A stretch of DNA of 64,000 nt from Rhodobacter aestuarii (GTDB lineage Bacteria > Pseudomonadota > Alphaproteobacteria > Rhodobacterales > Rhodobacteraceae), in NCBI RefSeq assembly GCF_900156655.1, contig NZ_FTOG01000002.1, positions 310,001-374,000 of the forward strand, read 5' to 3'. The notes below the pieces were generated by a model. That model did no database searches. It saw nothing but the letters and a program-made list of their open reading frames with translations, and was not told where the DNA came from. Position numbers and translations under genes: made by a program. The stretch's first letter is position 1, and every line of letters begins with the position of its first letter. Of this stretch, positions 34,651-42,732 are shown piece after piece.

Positions 34651-35472
34651 TTACGGGGCATTCAGTCGCGCCCGAAGCTCTAACAGGTCTTCCCAGACAA
34701 GGCGTTTGTTGGCAGGCGCCCGGAAGAGATTCGCGGGATGCAGCATCGGTAATGCGGGGCGGCCAAAGGCTTCCGTCCAATTGCCCCGCAACCGGGTGAT
34801 GCCACGCTTGCCCAAGGCGGCAGAACAGGCGGTATTGCCCATCAGCACGATCAGATCGGGGTCGATCAACTCGACATGCCGCGCCAAAAACGGAAGCATC
34901 TGCGCAATTTCTGCAGGCTCCGGTTCCCGGTTTGCGGGCGGGCGCCACGGCACCACGTTTGTGATGTAAACGGAGGCCAACGGGTCAGGCGACGCTCGGT
35001 CAAGCCCAATGGCGGCCAACATCTTATCCAGCAACTGCCCAGCGCGCCCCACAAAGGGCTTGCCTTGCTGATCTTCATCGCGGCCCGGCGCTTCACCAAT
35101 CAACATGACCCGTGCCTTGGGGTTGCCATCGGCAAAGACCGTGTTGCGCGCGCCCTGTTTAAGCGCGCAATGCCCGTAGCCCATGATCGCCTCGCGCAGG
35201 TCTTCCAGCGTTTTCGCTTTGGTGGCTGCCGCGCGCGCCACGGCCACCACATCCACACTGTCTTCGACCCGCGCCACCGGCACGGGCCGAGCCGGGCGCT
35301 CGGGCGCCGCTTCTGGTGCAGGTGCACGCTCTGGCATCGCCAAACGGTCGGGCAATTCATAGGCGTTGATCGGCGCATCGCCCACCGGCGCGGTCACCCC
35401 AAGCTCGAACATCCATTCAAGCGCGGCAAGCGCGGCATCATAGCTCAGATCGGCGGGCGGGTGAGTCTGCAT
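34651..35472 (-). CDS. Uracil-DNA glycosylase family 4-like protein
   Basis: A 273-residue protein with the family 4/SPO1 polymerase-like glycosylase domain in its C-terminal two thirds: MLIGEAPGRDEDQQGKPFVG (GEAPG motif), ITNVVPWRPPANREP, and PMLHPANLF corresponding to the H-P-S/A motif. It would excise uracil from DNA. Only two cysteines are present (GHCALK, TACSAA), so the four-Cys 4Fe-4S site of thermophilic family 4 enzymes cannot form. The N-terminal 90 residues are Ala/Pro-rich. The ATG at 35472 starts MQTHPPADLSYD; the longer frame to 35607 would overlap pyrB. Confidence 0.85.
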   Translation of the reverse strand: MQTHPPADLSYDAALAALEWMFELGVTAPVGDAPINAYELPDRLAMPERAPAPEAAPERPARPVPVARVEDSVDVVAVARAAATKAKTLEDLREAIMGYGHCALKQGARNTVFADGNPKARVMLIGEAPGRDEDQQGKPFVGRAGQLLDKMLAAIGLDRASPDPLASVYITNVVPWRPPANREPEPAEIAQMLPFLARHVELIDPDLIVLMGNTACSAALGKRGITRLRGNWTEAFGRPALPMLHPANLFRAPANKRLVWEDLLELRARLNAP

Positions 35473-35568
35473 GATTTCTCTATGACATGCGCCCCGGGGC
35501 GGGTCAAAGCCGCTAGACGCACGCCCCCCCTTTTGCCATAAGCAGGCCCGACAACATCGGAGGAAGTC

Positions 35569-36537
35569 ATGGCTTTCCGCGCCCGCCATCTTCTGGGGAT
35601 CGAGCACCTCTCCCCCGAGGATATTCGCACCGTCCTCGACCTTGCCGACCGCTATGTCGATTTGAACCGCCGCACGGTCAAACGCACCGATGCCTTGGCG
35701 GGGCTTACGCAGATCAACATGTTCTTTGAAAACTCCACCCGCACCCAGTCCAGTTTTGAACTGGCGGGCAAGCGGCTTGGGGCCGATGTGATGAACATGT
35801 CGATGCAGACCTCAAGCGTGAAAAAGGGCGAAACGCTGATTGACACGGCGATGACGCTCAACGCGATGCACCCCGACCTGCTGGTGGTGCGGCATGGTTC
35901 CTCGGGCGCGGTTGATCTGCTGGCGCAAAAGGTCAATTGCGCGGTGGTGAACGCGGGCGACGGCAAGCACGAACACCCGACGCAGGCGCTATTGGATGCG
36001 CTGACGATCCGCCGCGCCAAGGGCCGCATTCAGCGGCTCACCGTGGCGATTTGCGGCGATGTCGCGCATAGCCGGGTGGCCCGCTCCAACCTGCTGCTTC
36101 TCGGCAAAATGGAAAACCGCGTGCGCCTGATTGGCCCGCCAACGCTGATGCCCTCTGGCTTCGACAATATCGGGGCAGAGGTCTACCAAGACATGCGCGA
36201 AGGGCTGCGCGACGCCGATGTGGTGATGATGCTGCGACTGCAACGCGAGCGGATGGATGGCGGGTTCATTCCGTCTGAGCGCGAATATTTCCACCGCTAT
36301 GGGCTGGACGCGGAAAAGCTCGCCTATGCGAAAGATGACGCCATCGTCATGCACCCCGGCCCGATGAACCGCGGCGTGGAGATTGATGGCACGATTGCCG
36401 ATGACATCAACCGCTCTGTGATCCAGGAACAGGTGGAAATGGGCGTCGCCGTGCGGATGGCGGTGATGGACCTTCTGGCGCAAAATCTGCGCGCCGAACG
36501 GGGCCGCGCCGCGCTGGAGGCGGGCACCGATGTCTAA
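35569..36537 (+). CDS. pyrB: Aspartate carbamoyltransferase catalytic subunit
   Basis: A 322-residue ATCase that condenses carbamoyl phosphate and aspartate in pyrimidine synthesis. The carbamoyl-phosphate loop is [13 protein letters not shown], followed by [33 protein letters not shown] and [10 protein letters not shown]. All catalytic landmarks are present. No pyrI is seen. It begins an apparent operon with two membrane-protein genes and pyrC, with overlapping ends. A GGAGGAAGTC ribosome site precedes the ATG. Confidence 0.96.
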   Translation: MAFRARHLLGIEHLSPEDIRTVLDLADRYVDLNRRTVKRTDALAGLTQINMFFENSTRTQSSFELAGKRLGADVMNMSMQTSSVKKGETLIDTAMTLNAMHPDLLVVRHGSSGAVDLLAQKVNCAVVNAGDGKHEHPTQALLDALTIRRAKGRIQRLTVAICGDVAHSRVARSNLLLLGKMENRVRLIGPPTLMPSGFDNIGAEVYQDMREGLRDADVVMMLRLQRERMDGGFIPSEREYFHRYGLDAEKLAYAKDDAIVMHPGPMNRGVEIDGTIADDINRSVIQEQVEMGVAVRMAVMDLLAQNLRAERGRAALEAGTDV

Positions 36538-37015
36538 AATGCAGCGCGACGAGGTTTTAAACTATCGCCCCGGCAAAGACAGCGAATTGCCGCTGGAGCC
36601 GGGCGAGCGTGTCGCGCAGATCTTCTTGGCGGATCAGCGGCGGTATTATTACGACCACCTTGTTCTGGGCGGTATTGGCGCGGTGCTGGTCTCGGCGGTG
36701 CTGATATGGCTCGAAAAATACGATCAGGTGCTGGTTGCGGTGATTGCGATCATCGTCGGCATGGCGCTGCGCGCGATCTACTTTCGGTCCGAAGCGTTTG
36801 CGCGGCGCTGGCAACTCACCGACCGGCGGTTGATTGGCCCGCAAGGGCGGCAGGTGATGCTTTTGGAAATTGAGACGGTGCGCTCGCTGATGGGCGATGT
36901 GCAGATCGTCACCAAAACCGGGGCCAAGCATCTGATCCGCCATTTGGCAGATGCCGCCCCCGTGGTCACCGCGATCGAAGCGGCCAAGACCCGCCGCGCG
37001 AAGGTGGTGAAATGA
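36530..37015 (+). CDS. Two-helix membrane protein with PH-like C-terminal half, in pyr operon
   Basis: A 161-residue protein that I do not assign to a named family. Two hydrophobic helices lie at about 43-61 and 65-84. The C-terminal part ([29 protein letters not shown]) has the strand pattern of bacterial PH-like domains that follow paired helices. It overlaps pyrB by 8 bases and the next gene by 4, so it is translated as part of the pyr operon. A similar two-helix plus PH-like layout is seen in the next gene, suggesting a pair that works together. Function unknown. Confidence 0.75.
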   Translation: MSKMQRDEVLNYRPGKDSELPLEPGERVAQIFLADQRRYYYDHLVLGGIGAVLVSAVLIWLEKYDQVLVAVIAIIVGMALRAIYFRSEAFARRWQLTDRRLIGPQGRQVMLLEIETVRSLMGDVQIVTKTGAKHLIRHLADAAPVVTAIEAAKTRRAKVVK

Positions 37016-37641
37016 GACCGCCGCGCCCGCTCCCACGCGCTGAGCGCGACAAAGAGCCCGTGGTTTTACACGAGCCCCCGCCGCCGCTTCCGCAAGTGGA
37101 GCCTGAAACGCCCTCGAATGCCGTGCCCGAAGGCTGGGAAGGGATCATGCAGCCGGGGGAGCGCATCTTGTGGCGCGGCAAGCCGGTGCGCCGGATCAAA
37201 TGGATCAAGCTGATCTTCACCTCGCTTTTCGGCACCTTCTTTGCGGGCTTTGCGCTTTTTTGGATGATCATGGCCGCGCAAGATGGCGGCTTTGCTTGGA
37301 TGTTCGGGCTGATCCATTTCTCGGTGGGCGCGGGTTTCGTCACGGTGGCCATTCTGGATGAGCGGATGCGGCTGCGCGACACGTGGTTCACGCTCTCCGA
37401 CCGCGCGGCCTATATCGCGCGGCGGCATTGGTGGAAGGGCAAGATCCTCGACACCTATCCGATCACGGCGGATATGCCGATCCGGCTTGGCGGCGGTGAC
37501 AAGGCGGGCGATGTGATTTTTGCCACGAAACGGGTAAAAACGAAAAACGGCTACTCCACCAAGAATATCGGCTTTCTTGATATCGCACAGGCCCCCGAGG
37601 TCTTTGCGCTGATGAAACACGCCCGGGAGGCGCTTCAATGA
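37012..37641 (+). CDS. Membrane protein with paired helices and PH-like region, in pyr operon
   Basis: A 209-residue protein of unknown function. It has a Pro-rich N-terminus, then LMQPGERILWRGKP-type sequence typical of bacterial PH-domain proteins, two hydrophobic helices (about 65-85 and 95-115), and a beta-rich C-terminal half with WFTLSDRAAYIARRH. It overlaps its neighbours on both sides by 4 bases (ATGA), so it is tightly coupled to the upstream membrane protein and to pyrC. The link to pyrimidine synthesis is unexplained. Confidence 0.75.
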   Translation: MRPPRPLPRAERDKEPVVLHEPPPPLPQVEPETPSNAVPEGWEGIMQPGERILWRGKPVRRIKWIKLIFTSLFGTFFAGFALFWMIMAAQDGGFAWMFGLIHFSVGAGFVTVAILDERMRLRDTWFTLSDRAAYIARRHWWKGKILDTYPITADMPIRLGGGDKAGDVIFATKRVKTKNGYSTKNIGFLDIAQAPEVFALMKHAREALQ

Positions 37642-38915
37642 CCCTGTTTTTGCAAAACGCCCGTGTGATCGACCCTGAGGCGCAAACGGAAACCGAGGCC
37701 AACCTTGTTATTGATGGTGGGATCATCGCGGCCATCGGCCAGATGCAGGCCCCTGCGGGCGCTGAGGTGATTGACTGCGGTGGCAAATGTCTTGCCCCCG
37801 GCATTGTCGATATTGGTGTGAAGATCGGCGAACCGGGCGAACGGCACCGCGAAAGCTTTCGTACCGCAGGCCAAGCAGCGGCGCGAGGCGGTGTGACCAC
37901 GGTGATCGCCCGGCCCGACACCTCCCCCGCGATTGACACGCCCGAGGTGCTGGAATTCGTCACGCGCCGCGCTGCAGAGGCCCCGGTGCGTATCCGCCAT
38001 ATGGCGGCGCTCACCAAAGGCCGCGAAGGCCGCGAAATGACAGAGATCGGCTTTTTGATGGATGTCGGTGCGGTGGCTTTCACCGATTTTGACCATGTCA
38101 CCACCGATACAAAGGTGCTGTCGCGCGCCTTTACCTACGCAAAAAGCCTTGGTGCGCTGGTGATTTGCCATCCGCAAGAGCCGGGGCTTTCCAAAGGCGC
38201 TGCCGCGACCTCGGGCAAATTCGCCAGCCTGCGCGGCCTACCGGGCGTTTCGGCCATGGCCGAGCGGATGGGCTTTGACCGCGATATGGCCTTGGTCGAG
38301 ATGACGGGCGTGCGCTACCACGCCGATCAAATCACCACCGCCCGCGCCCTGCCCGCGCTGGCCCGCGCCAAGGCCAATGGGCTGAAGGTGACCGCCGGGG
38401 TTTCCGTCCATCACCTGACGCTGAATGAATTCGACGTGGGCGATTACCGCACCTTCTTCAAAATGACCCCGCCTTTGCGGTCTGAAGATGACCGGCTTGC
38501 CGTGGTGCAGGCGGTAGCGGAAGGGGTGATTGATATCATCTGCTCCATGCACACGCCCGCCGATGAAGAAAGCAAGCGGCTCCCGTTTGAAGAGGCTGCT
38601 GCGGGTGCAGTCGGGCTTGAAACGCTCCTGCCCGCCGCGCTGCGGCTTTATCACGCGGGCAGCCTCAGCCTGCCGCAACTTTTCCGCGCGCTCTCGCTGA
38701 ACCCGGCCAAGCTGATGGGTCTGCCGCAAGGCCGTATTTGCGAGGGTGCACCGGCCGATTTGGTACTTTTTGATGCGGATGCACCCTTTGTGCTGGACCG
38801 CTTCGCCCTTGCCTCGAAATCCAAGAACACCCCGTTTGACGGGGCGCGCCTCAGCGGGAAGGTGCTTGCCACTTTCGTCGGTGGGGTGCAGGTTTTCGGG
38901 CAGGTGGAGCAATAA
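37638..38915 (+). CDS. pyrC: Dihydroorotase-family protein (PyrC), probably non-catalytic
   Basis: A 425-residue protein aligned with type I dihydroorotase: LAPGIVDIGVKIGEPGERHRESF, GGVTTVIARPDTSP, GVSVHHLTLNEFD, PPLRSEDD, and a C-terminal GLETLLPAALRLYH. In active enzymes the first segment is D-x-H-x-H; here it is D58-I-G60-V-K62, so both zinc-binding histidines are missing. The later D-H-A-P is S303-M-H-T-P, so the catalytic Asp is also missing. It resembles the inactive PyrC homologues that form a structural complex with ATCase in Pseudomonas. A separate active dihydroorotase is expected elsewhere (inference). Confidence 0.88.
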   Translation: MTLFLQNARVIDPEAQTETEANLVIDGGIIAAIGQMQAPAGAEVIDCGGKCLAPGIVDIGVKIGEPGERHRESFRTAGQAAARGGVTTVIARPDTSPAIDTPEVLEFVTRRAAEAPVRIRHMAALTKGREGREMTEIGFLMDVGAVAFTDFDHVTTDTKVLSRAFTYAKSLGALVICHPQEPGLSKGAAATSGKFASLRGLPGVSAMAERMGFDRDMALVEMTGVRYHADQITTARALPALARAKANGLKVTAGVSVHHLTLNEFDVGDYRTFFKMTPPLRSEDDRLAVVQAVAEGVIDIICSMHTPADEESKRLPFEEAAAGAVGLETLLPAALRLYHAGSLSLPQLFRALSLNPAKLMGLPQGRICEGAPADLVLFDADAPFVLDRFALASKSKNTPFDGARLSGKVLATFVGGVQVFGQVEQ

Positions 38916-38942
38916 AGACTCATAAGAGACGAGCGAGGGGTG

Positions 38943-39554
38943 ATGGCAGATCTTCATGCGGGGGCGGCGCTGCTGCTGGCAGTGGCAGGCTTGGGCTACC
39001 TGCTGGGCTCCGTGCCCTTTGGGGTGGTGATCACCAAGCTGATGGGGCTCGGTGATCTTCGCCAGATCGGCTCGGGCAATATTGGTGCCACCAATGTGCT
39101 GCGCACCGGCAACAAAGCTGCCGCGGCCGCAACGCTGGTGCTGGATGGCGCCAAAGGGGCTGTGGCCGTGCTGCTGGCGCGGCTCATCTTGGGCAATGAA
39201 ACCGCGGCCATCGTGGCGGGCGGCGCGGCCTTTTTGGGCCACCTTTACCCGGTTTGGCTCAAGTTTCGTGGTGGCAAAGGGGTCGCCACCTTCCTTGGCA
39301 CCTTGATCGCGCTGCATTGGGTTCTCGGCCTTGCGGCTTGCGGCGTTTGGCTGATCACCGCCGCCGTGGGGCGGATTTCGTCGCTATCGGCTTTGGTCGC
39401 TGCGGCGGCTTCGGTCCCGCTTGCTTGGGCGATGTCCGATCAGATGTTGATGCCGATTTGCGCGCTGATGGCGGTGCTGATCTTCTGGCGTCACCGCGCC
39501 AATATCGCCCGCATCTTCGCAGGCACGGAGCCAAAAATCGGCAAGAAGGGTTGA
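38943..39554 (+). CDS. plsY: Glycerol-3-phosphate acyltransferase PlsY
   Basis: A 203-residue integral membrane enzyme that transfers the acyl group from acyl phosphate to glycerol-3-phosphate. The three family motifs are visible: GSVPFGVVITKLMGLGDLRQIGSGNIGATNVLRTG (start), KFRGGKGVATFLG (middle) and an IAFWRHRANIARI-like tail (LIFWRHRANIARIFAGTE). The frame begins with GTG at 38940 immediately followed by ATG at 38943; I use the ATG. It lies 27 bases after pyrC. Confidence 0.94.
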   Translation: MADLHAGAALLLAVAGLGYLLGSVPFGVVITKLMGLGDLRQIGSGNIGATNVLRTGNKAAAAATLVLDGAKGAVAVLLARLILGNETAAIVAGGAAFLGHLYPVWLKFRGGKGVATFLGTLIALHWVLGLAACGVWLITAAVGRISSLSALVAAAASVPLAWAMSDQMLMPICALMAVLIFWRHRANIARIFAGTEPKIGKKG

Positions 39555-39605
39555 TTTCTACAGCCTACCGGCGCCTGATAAGGGTGTTTTTGCTGGGAGG
39601 CCGAA

Positions 39606-40025
39606 ATGAATTTGATCAGTGCCGTCAAAACCTGTCTTCGAAATTACGCCACTTTCAGAGGCCGCGCGCCGCGCTCGGAATTTTGGTGGTTTATCCTGTT
39701 CTTCTTCCTTGTTTCTGTGGTGCTGGCCACCATTGAAACCGCTGTTTTTGGGATTGGTGAAGTCAGCCATGTGGATGGCGGATATGAGTGGCAGTCGAAC
39801 GGCGGCCCGCTAACGGTGCTTTTTAGCTTGGCAATGGTCCTGCCGATGCTCGCCGTCACCGTGCGCCGTTTGCACGATGTCGGCAAATCGGGCTGGTTCA
39901 TCTTGATTGGGCTGATCCCGCTGATTGGCGGGTTGGTGCTTTTGTTCTTCTACGTTCAGCCCTCGCAACAAGGGCCGAACCAATTTGGCGCCTCGCCCAA
40001 TGGTGGCCCGCCGCCGCTGCCGTAA
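39606..40025 (+). CDS. DUF805 membrane protein
   Basis: A 139-residue membrane protein of the DUF805 (YhaH-like) family. It starts with CLRNYATFRGRAPRSEFWWF and has three to four hydrophobic segments, with VRRLHDVGKSGWFILIGLIPLIGGLVLL near the end; the R-L-H-D-x-G-K/R-S-G-W motif is diagnostic. Function unknown. It ends 11 bases before a bidirectional terminator shared with gshA. Confidence 0.9.
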   Translation: MNLISAVKTCLRNYATFRGRAPRSEFWWFILFFFLVSVVLATIETAVFGIGEVSHVDGGYEWQSNGGPLTVLFSLAMVLPMLAVTVRRLHDVGKSGWFILIGLIPLIGGLVLLFFYVQPSQQGPNQFGASPNGGPPPLP

Positions 40026-40035
40026 TCAGAAAAAC

Positions 40036-40061
40036 AAAGGGGGCCCAGCGGCCCCCTTTTT
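40036..40061. terminator. Bidirectional terminator between DUF805 gene and gshA
   Basis: A 7-bp G/C stem (40039-40045 with 40050-40056), 4-base loop, with TTTTT on the plus side (40057-40061) and an A-rich stretch on the other side that gives a T tract for the convergent gshA transcript. Confidence 0.88.
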
Positions 40062-40062
40062 C

Positions 40063-41433
40063 TTAGTAGCTGTATTCGCCGTAAATCCGGCTCAGATCAC
40101 CCTGCCAATGGCCGTGGTATTTCTCCAACAGCTTGTCGGCAGGGACCATGCCGGTGTCTATGCTCTCTTCCAGCGCGTTGAGGAAATAGGTCTCATCCGG
40201 GATCAGACCACCCGCCCCTGCAATACCGCGCGCGGCCAAGCCCGATTTGGAGATCGCCACCACTTCGCGGGCAAGGTCATGCATCTTGATGCCATTCACC
40301 TCACCTTGCAGCGCATCTTTCGCGGCCACACGGCGCAGCCCCTCGCGGGTCTCTTCATCCCAGCCTTTGACCAGATCCCAAGCCGCATCGAGCGCGCTTT
40401 GATCATACATCAGCCCCACCCAAAGCGCGGGCAGCGCACAAAGCCGCCGCCACGGGCCGCCATCGGCCCCACGCATTTCGATGTATTTCTTCACCCGCGC
40501 TTCGGGGAAAACGGTGGTCAGATGGTCCGCCCAATCCGACAGCGTGGGCTTTTCGCCCGGCAGCGCGGGCAACTCGCCCTTCAAGAAGTCGCGGAAGCTT
40601 TGGCCCAGCGCATTGATGTATTTGCCGTCGCGGTAGACGAAATACATCGGCACATCGAGCACGTAATCCACATAGCGTTCATAGCTCATGCCATCTTCAA
40701 AGAAGAACGGCAGCATCCCCGTGCGCGCGGCATCCAAGTTTTGCCAGATGTGGCTGCGCCACGATTTCATCCCATTGGGCTTGCCATCAAGGAAGGGCGA
40801 GTTCGCAAACAGCGCCGTCGCAACCGGTTGCAGCGCCAAAGCCACGCGCATTTTTTGCACCATGTCAGCCTCGGACGCGAAGTCGAGGTTCACCTGAACC
40901 GTGCAGGTCCGATACATCATGGTTTTGCCCATGGTGCCGACGCTGTCCATGTAGCTCGTCATCAACCGATAGCGGCCCTTGGGCATCATCGGCATTTCTT
41001 CATGGGACCATTCGGGCGCCGCCCCAAGGCCAATGAACCGCGCGCCAATCCGGTCGGCGATGCGGTGCACCTCGGTCAGGTGTTCATTCACCTCTTGGCA
41101 GGTCTGGTGCAGGTTTTCGAGCGGCGCGCCCGAAAGCTCCAACTGCCCGCCCGGCTCAAGGCTGACATTGGCGCCATTGCGCACAAGCCCGATGATATGG
41201 CCGTCTTCAAGCACCGGCTCCCAGTCAAAGACCTGCGCCAGCCCTTCAAGCATCGCTCGGATCGAGCGCGGGCCTTCATAGGGCAAGGGCTTCAGCGCAT
41301 CTTTGCAATAGCCGAATTTCTCGTGCTCGGTGCCGATGCGCCAGTCTTTTTTGGGTTTCTCGCCCGAAGCCAAGTATTCCGCCAGTTGCGCGAAATCCTC
41401 GATCGGGCCGCCGCCCTGCTGGGGAATAGACAT
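40063..41433 (-). CDS. gshA: Glutamate--cysteine ligase
   Basis: A 456-residue ligase of the plant/alphaproteobacterial type (GCS2-like family) that makes gamma-glutamylcysteine, the first step of glutathione synthesis. Seen: RIGTEHEKFGY, EPGGQLELSGAPL, MMYRTCTVQVNLDF, FANSPFLDGKPNG and EMRGADGGPW. Length agrees with the family. The following gene toward lower coordinates is convergent; upstream is a gap of 65 bases to the 166-residue membrane protein. No gshB is in the window. Confidence 0.94.
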   Translation of the reverse strand: MSIPQQGGGPIEDFAQLAEYLASGEKPKKDWRIGTEHEKFGYCKDALKPLPYEGPRSIRAMLEGLAQVFDWEPVLEDGHIIGLVRNGANVSLEPGGQLELSGAPLENLHQTCQEVNEHLTEVHRIADRIGARFIGLGAAPEWSHEEMPMMPKGRYRLMTSYMDSVGTMGKTMMYRTCTVQVNLDFASEADMVQKMRVALALQPVATALFANSPFLDGKPNGMKSWRSHIWQNLDAARTGMLPFFFEDGMSYERYVDYVLDVPMYFVYRDGKYINALGQSFRDFLKGELPALPGEKPTLSDWADHLTTVFPEARVKKYIEMRGADGGPWRRLCALPALWVGLMYDQSALDAAWDLVKGWDEETREGLRRVAAKDALQGEVNGIKMHDLAREVVAISKSGLAARGIAGAGGLIPDETYFLNALEESIDTGMVPADKLLEKYHGHWQGDLSRIYGEYSY

Positions 41434-41498
41434 GGGGAGGCACCTCTTGTTGTGTCGGTGTCACAGGTGGCCTTTGACCTGACCTAAGTCAAGGCAGA

Positions 41499-41999
41499 TC
41501 AGACGCGCCGCCGCCACAGGCTTTGTGCGGTGGCGCTCGAAGAAAGCGCCGCAGTGAGCGCGCCCATCTCGATGCCCGGCAGCGTTGCGAAAGCATCATA
41601 GAGCTTTTCCGAGCCAGATGCAGCCACCGGCACCAAAAGCGCCTGCCCATCTGCGGCCTTGAGCCGCCAGAATTTTTGCCCGCGCAACGAAAGGAGCCGA
41701 ATCTCTGCCAAATCCTCAAGCGCGATATAGCCCCCCAGCACCGCACCTCCGGCCCCATAATAGCCAATACGCCCCTCATCGAGATCGACCAGACCGGGTT
41801 CAGAGACCGGGCGGGCAAAACGGGTGCGCCGCCACGCGAGCAACATCCAGACCGCGCAGACCACACCAAGGGCGAGGCCGATTGCCGCAAGGAACCAACC
41901 GCCGCGCGTTCCCACCCATGCTGACCCCGCCACGCATAGCCCTGCGATATAGGTCTCACGATGATGGGTTAGGTGATCGCGCAGCTCTGGGCGGATCAC
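41499..41999 (-). CDS. Hypothetical membrane protein downstream of rsmE
   Basis: A 166-residue protein of unknown function. Two hydrophobic segments lie at about 18-34 and 40-58 (GTRGGWFLAAIGLALGVVCAVWMLLAW). The C-terminal part has strand-like DEGRIGYYGAGGAVLGG and AEIRLLSLRGQKFWRL and may be a small PH- or SHOCT-like fold; this is not supported further. A GTG start at 41999 overlaps the rsmE stop (ATGTGA) and is preceded by GGGGATT, so coupled translation with rsmE is likely. Confidence 0.72.
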   Translation of the reverse strand: MIRPELRDHLTHHRETYIAGLCVAGSAWVGTRGGWFLAAIGLALGVVCAVWMLLAWRRTRFARPVSEPGLVDLDEGRIGYYGAGGAVLGGYIALEDLAEIRLLSLRGQKFWRLKAADGQALLVPVAASGSEKLYDAFATLPGIEMGALTAALSSSATAQSLWRRRV

Positions 42000-42721
42000 A
42001 TCCAATCCCCCAAGGCCGATTGCCACAAGGTGATCGCGGCGCAAGCGGCGGTATCGGCCCGCAAAATACGCGGCCCCAAAGAGACCGGGGTAACATAATC
42101 AAGCCCGCGCAATTGCGCCCGCTCTGCCTCAGAAAATCCGCCTTCCGGCCCCACCAAAATCGCCCAAGGGCCGGGGGTCAGCCCCGCCAAAGTTTGCGCC
42201 GGGCCAACCAAAGATTCATCGCCCCATAGGATGCGGCGCGCCGGATCCCAACCTTTCAGAAGGGCCTGCAATGCCTGCAAGTCACTGACTTCGGGCACAT
42301 AAGTCCCCAAGCATTGCTCCGCCGCTTCCAAAGCATGGGCCTGCAAACGGTCTTGCCGGATGCGTGATGCATTGGTGAATTCTGTCTGCACGGGCAAGAT
42401 TTTCGCACAGCCCAACTCGGCGGCTTTCTCGACAATGAAATCGGTCCGCTCTTTCTTGATCGGCGCAAAGATCAGCCACAGATCAGGTGGGTTCAACTGC
42501 GGCGCGGCTTGTCCAAGGCAGCGCAAAGAACCCGCCTTTTTTGCCGCCTCAACCACCTCAGCCGTCCATTCGCCATCGCGGCCATTAAAGAGCGCCACCC
42601 GCGCGCCAACAGCAAGCCGCATCACCGAAAACAGGTAATGCGCCTGATCGGCGTTCAGGGGCACGGCTTGCCCCTCCCCCAGCGGGTGCTCTACACAGAG
42701 TCGTATCTTGGCACGTTCCAT
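41996..42721 (-). CDS. rsmE: 16S rRNA (uracil(1498)-N(3))-methyltransferase RsmE
   Basis: A 241-residue SPOUT-family methyltransferase. HYLFSVMRLAVGARVALFNG gives the N-terminal PUA-like part, FAPIKKERTDFIVEKAAELG is the family signature, VGPEGGFSEAE is the SAM-binding knot and LGPRILRADTA the C-terminal motif. It methylates U1498 of 16S rRNA. Its ATG lies only 11 bases from the divergent ubiA ATG. Confidence 0.94.
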   Translation of the reverse strand: MERAKIRLCVEHPLGEGQAVPLNADQAHYLFSVMRLAVGARVALFNGRDGEWTAEVVEAAKKAGSLRCLGQAAPQLNPPDLWLIFAPIKKERTDFIVEKAAELGCAKILPVQTEFTNASRIRQDRLQAHALEAAEQCLGTYVPEVSDLQALQALLKGWDPARRILWGDESLVGPAQTLAGLTPGPWAILVGPEGGFSEAERAQLRGLDYVTPVSLGPRILRADTAACAAITLWQSALGDWM

Positions 42722-42732
42722 GGGGCGAATTT

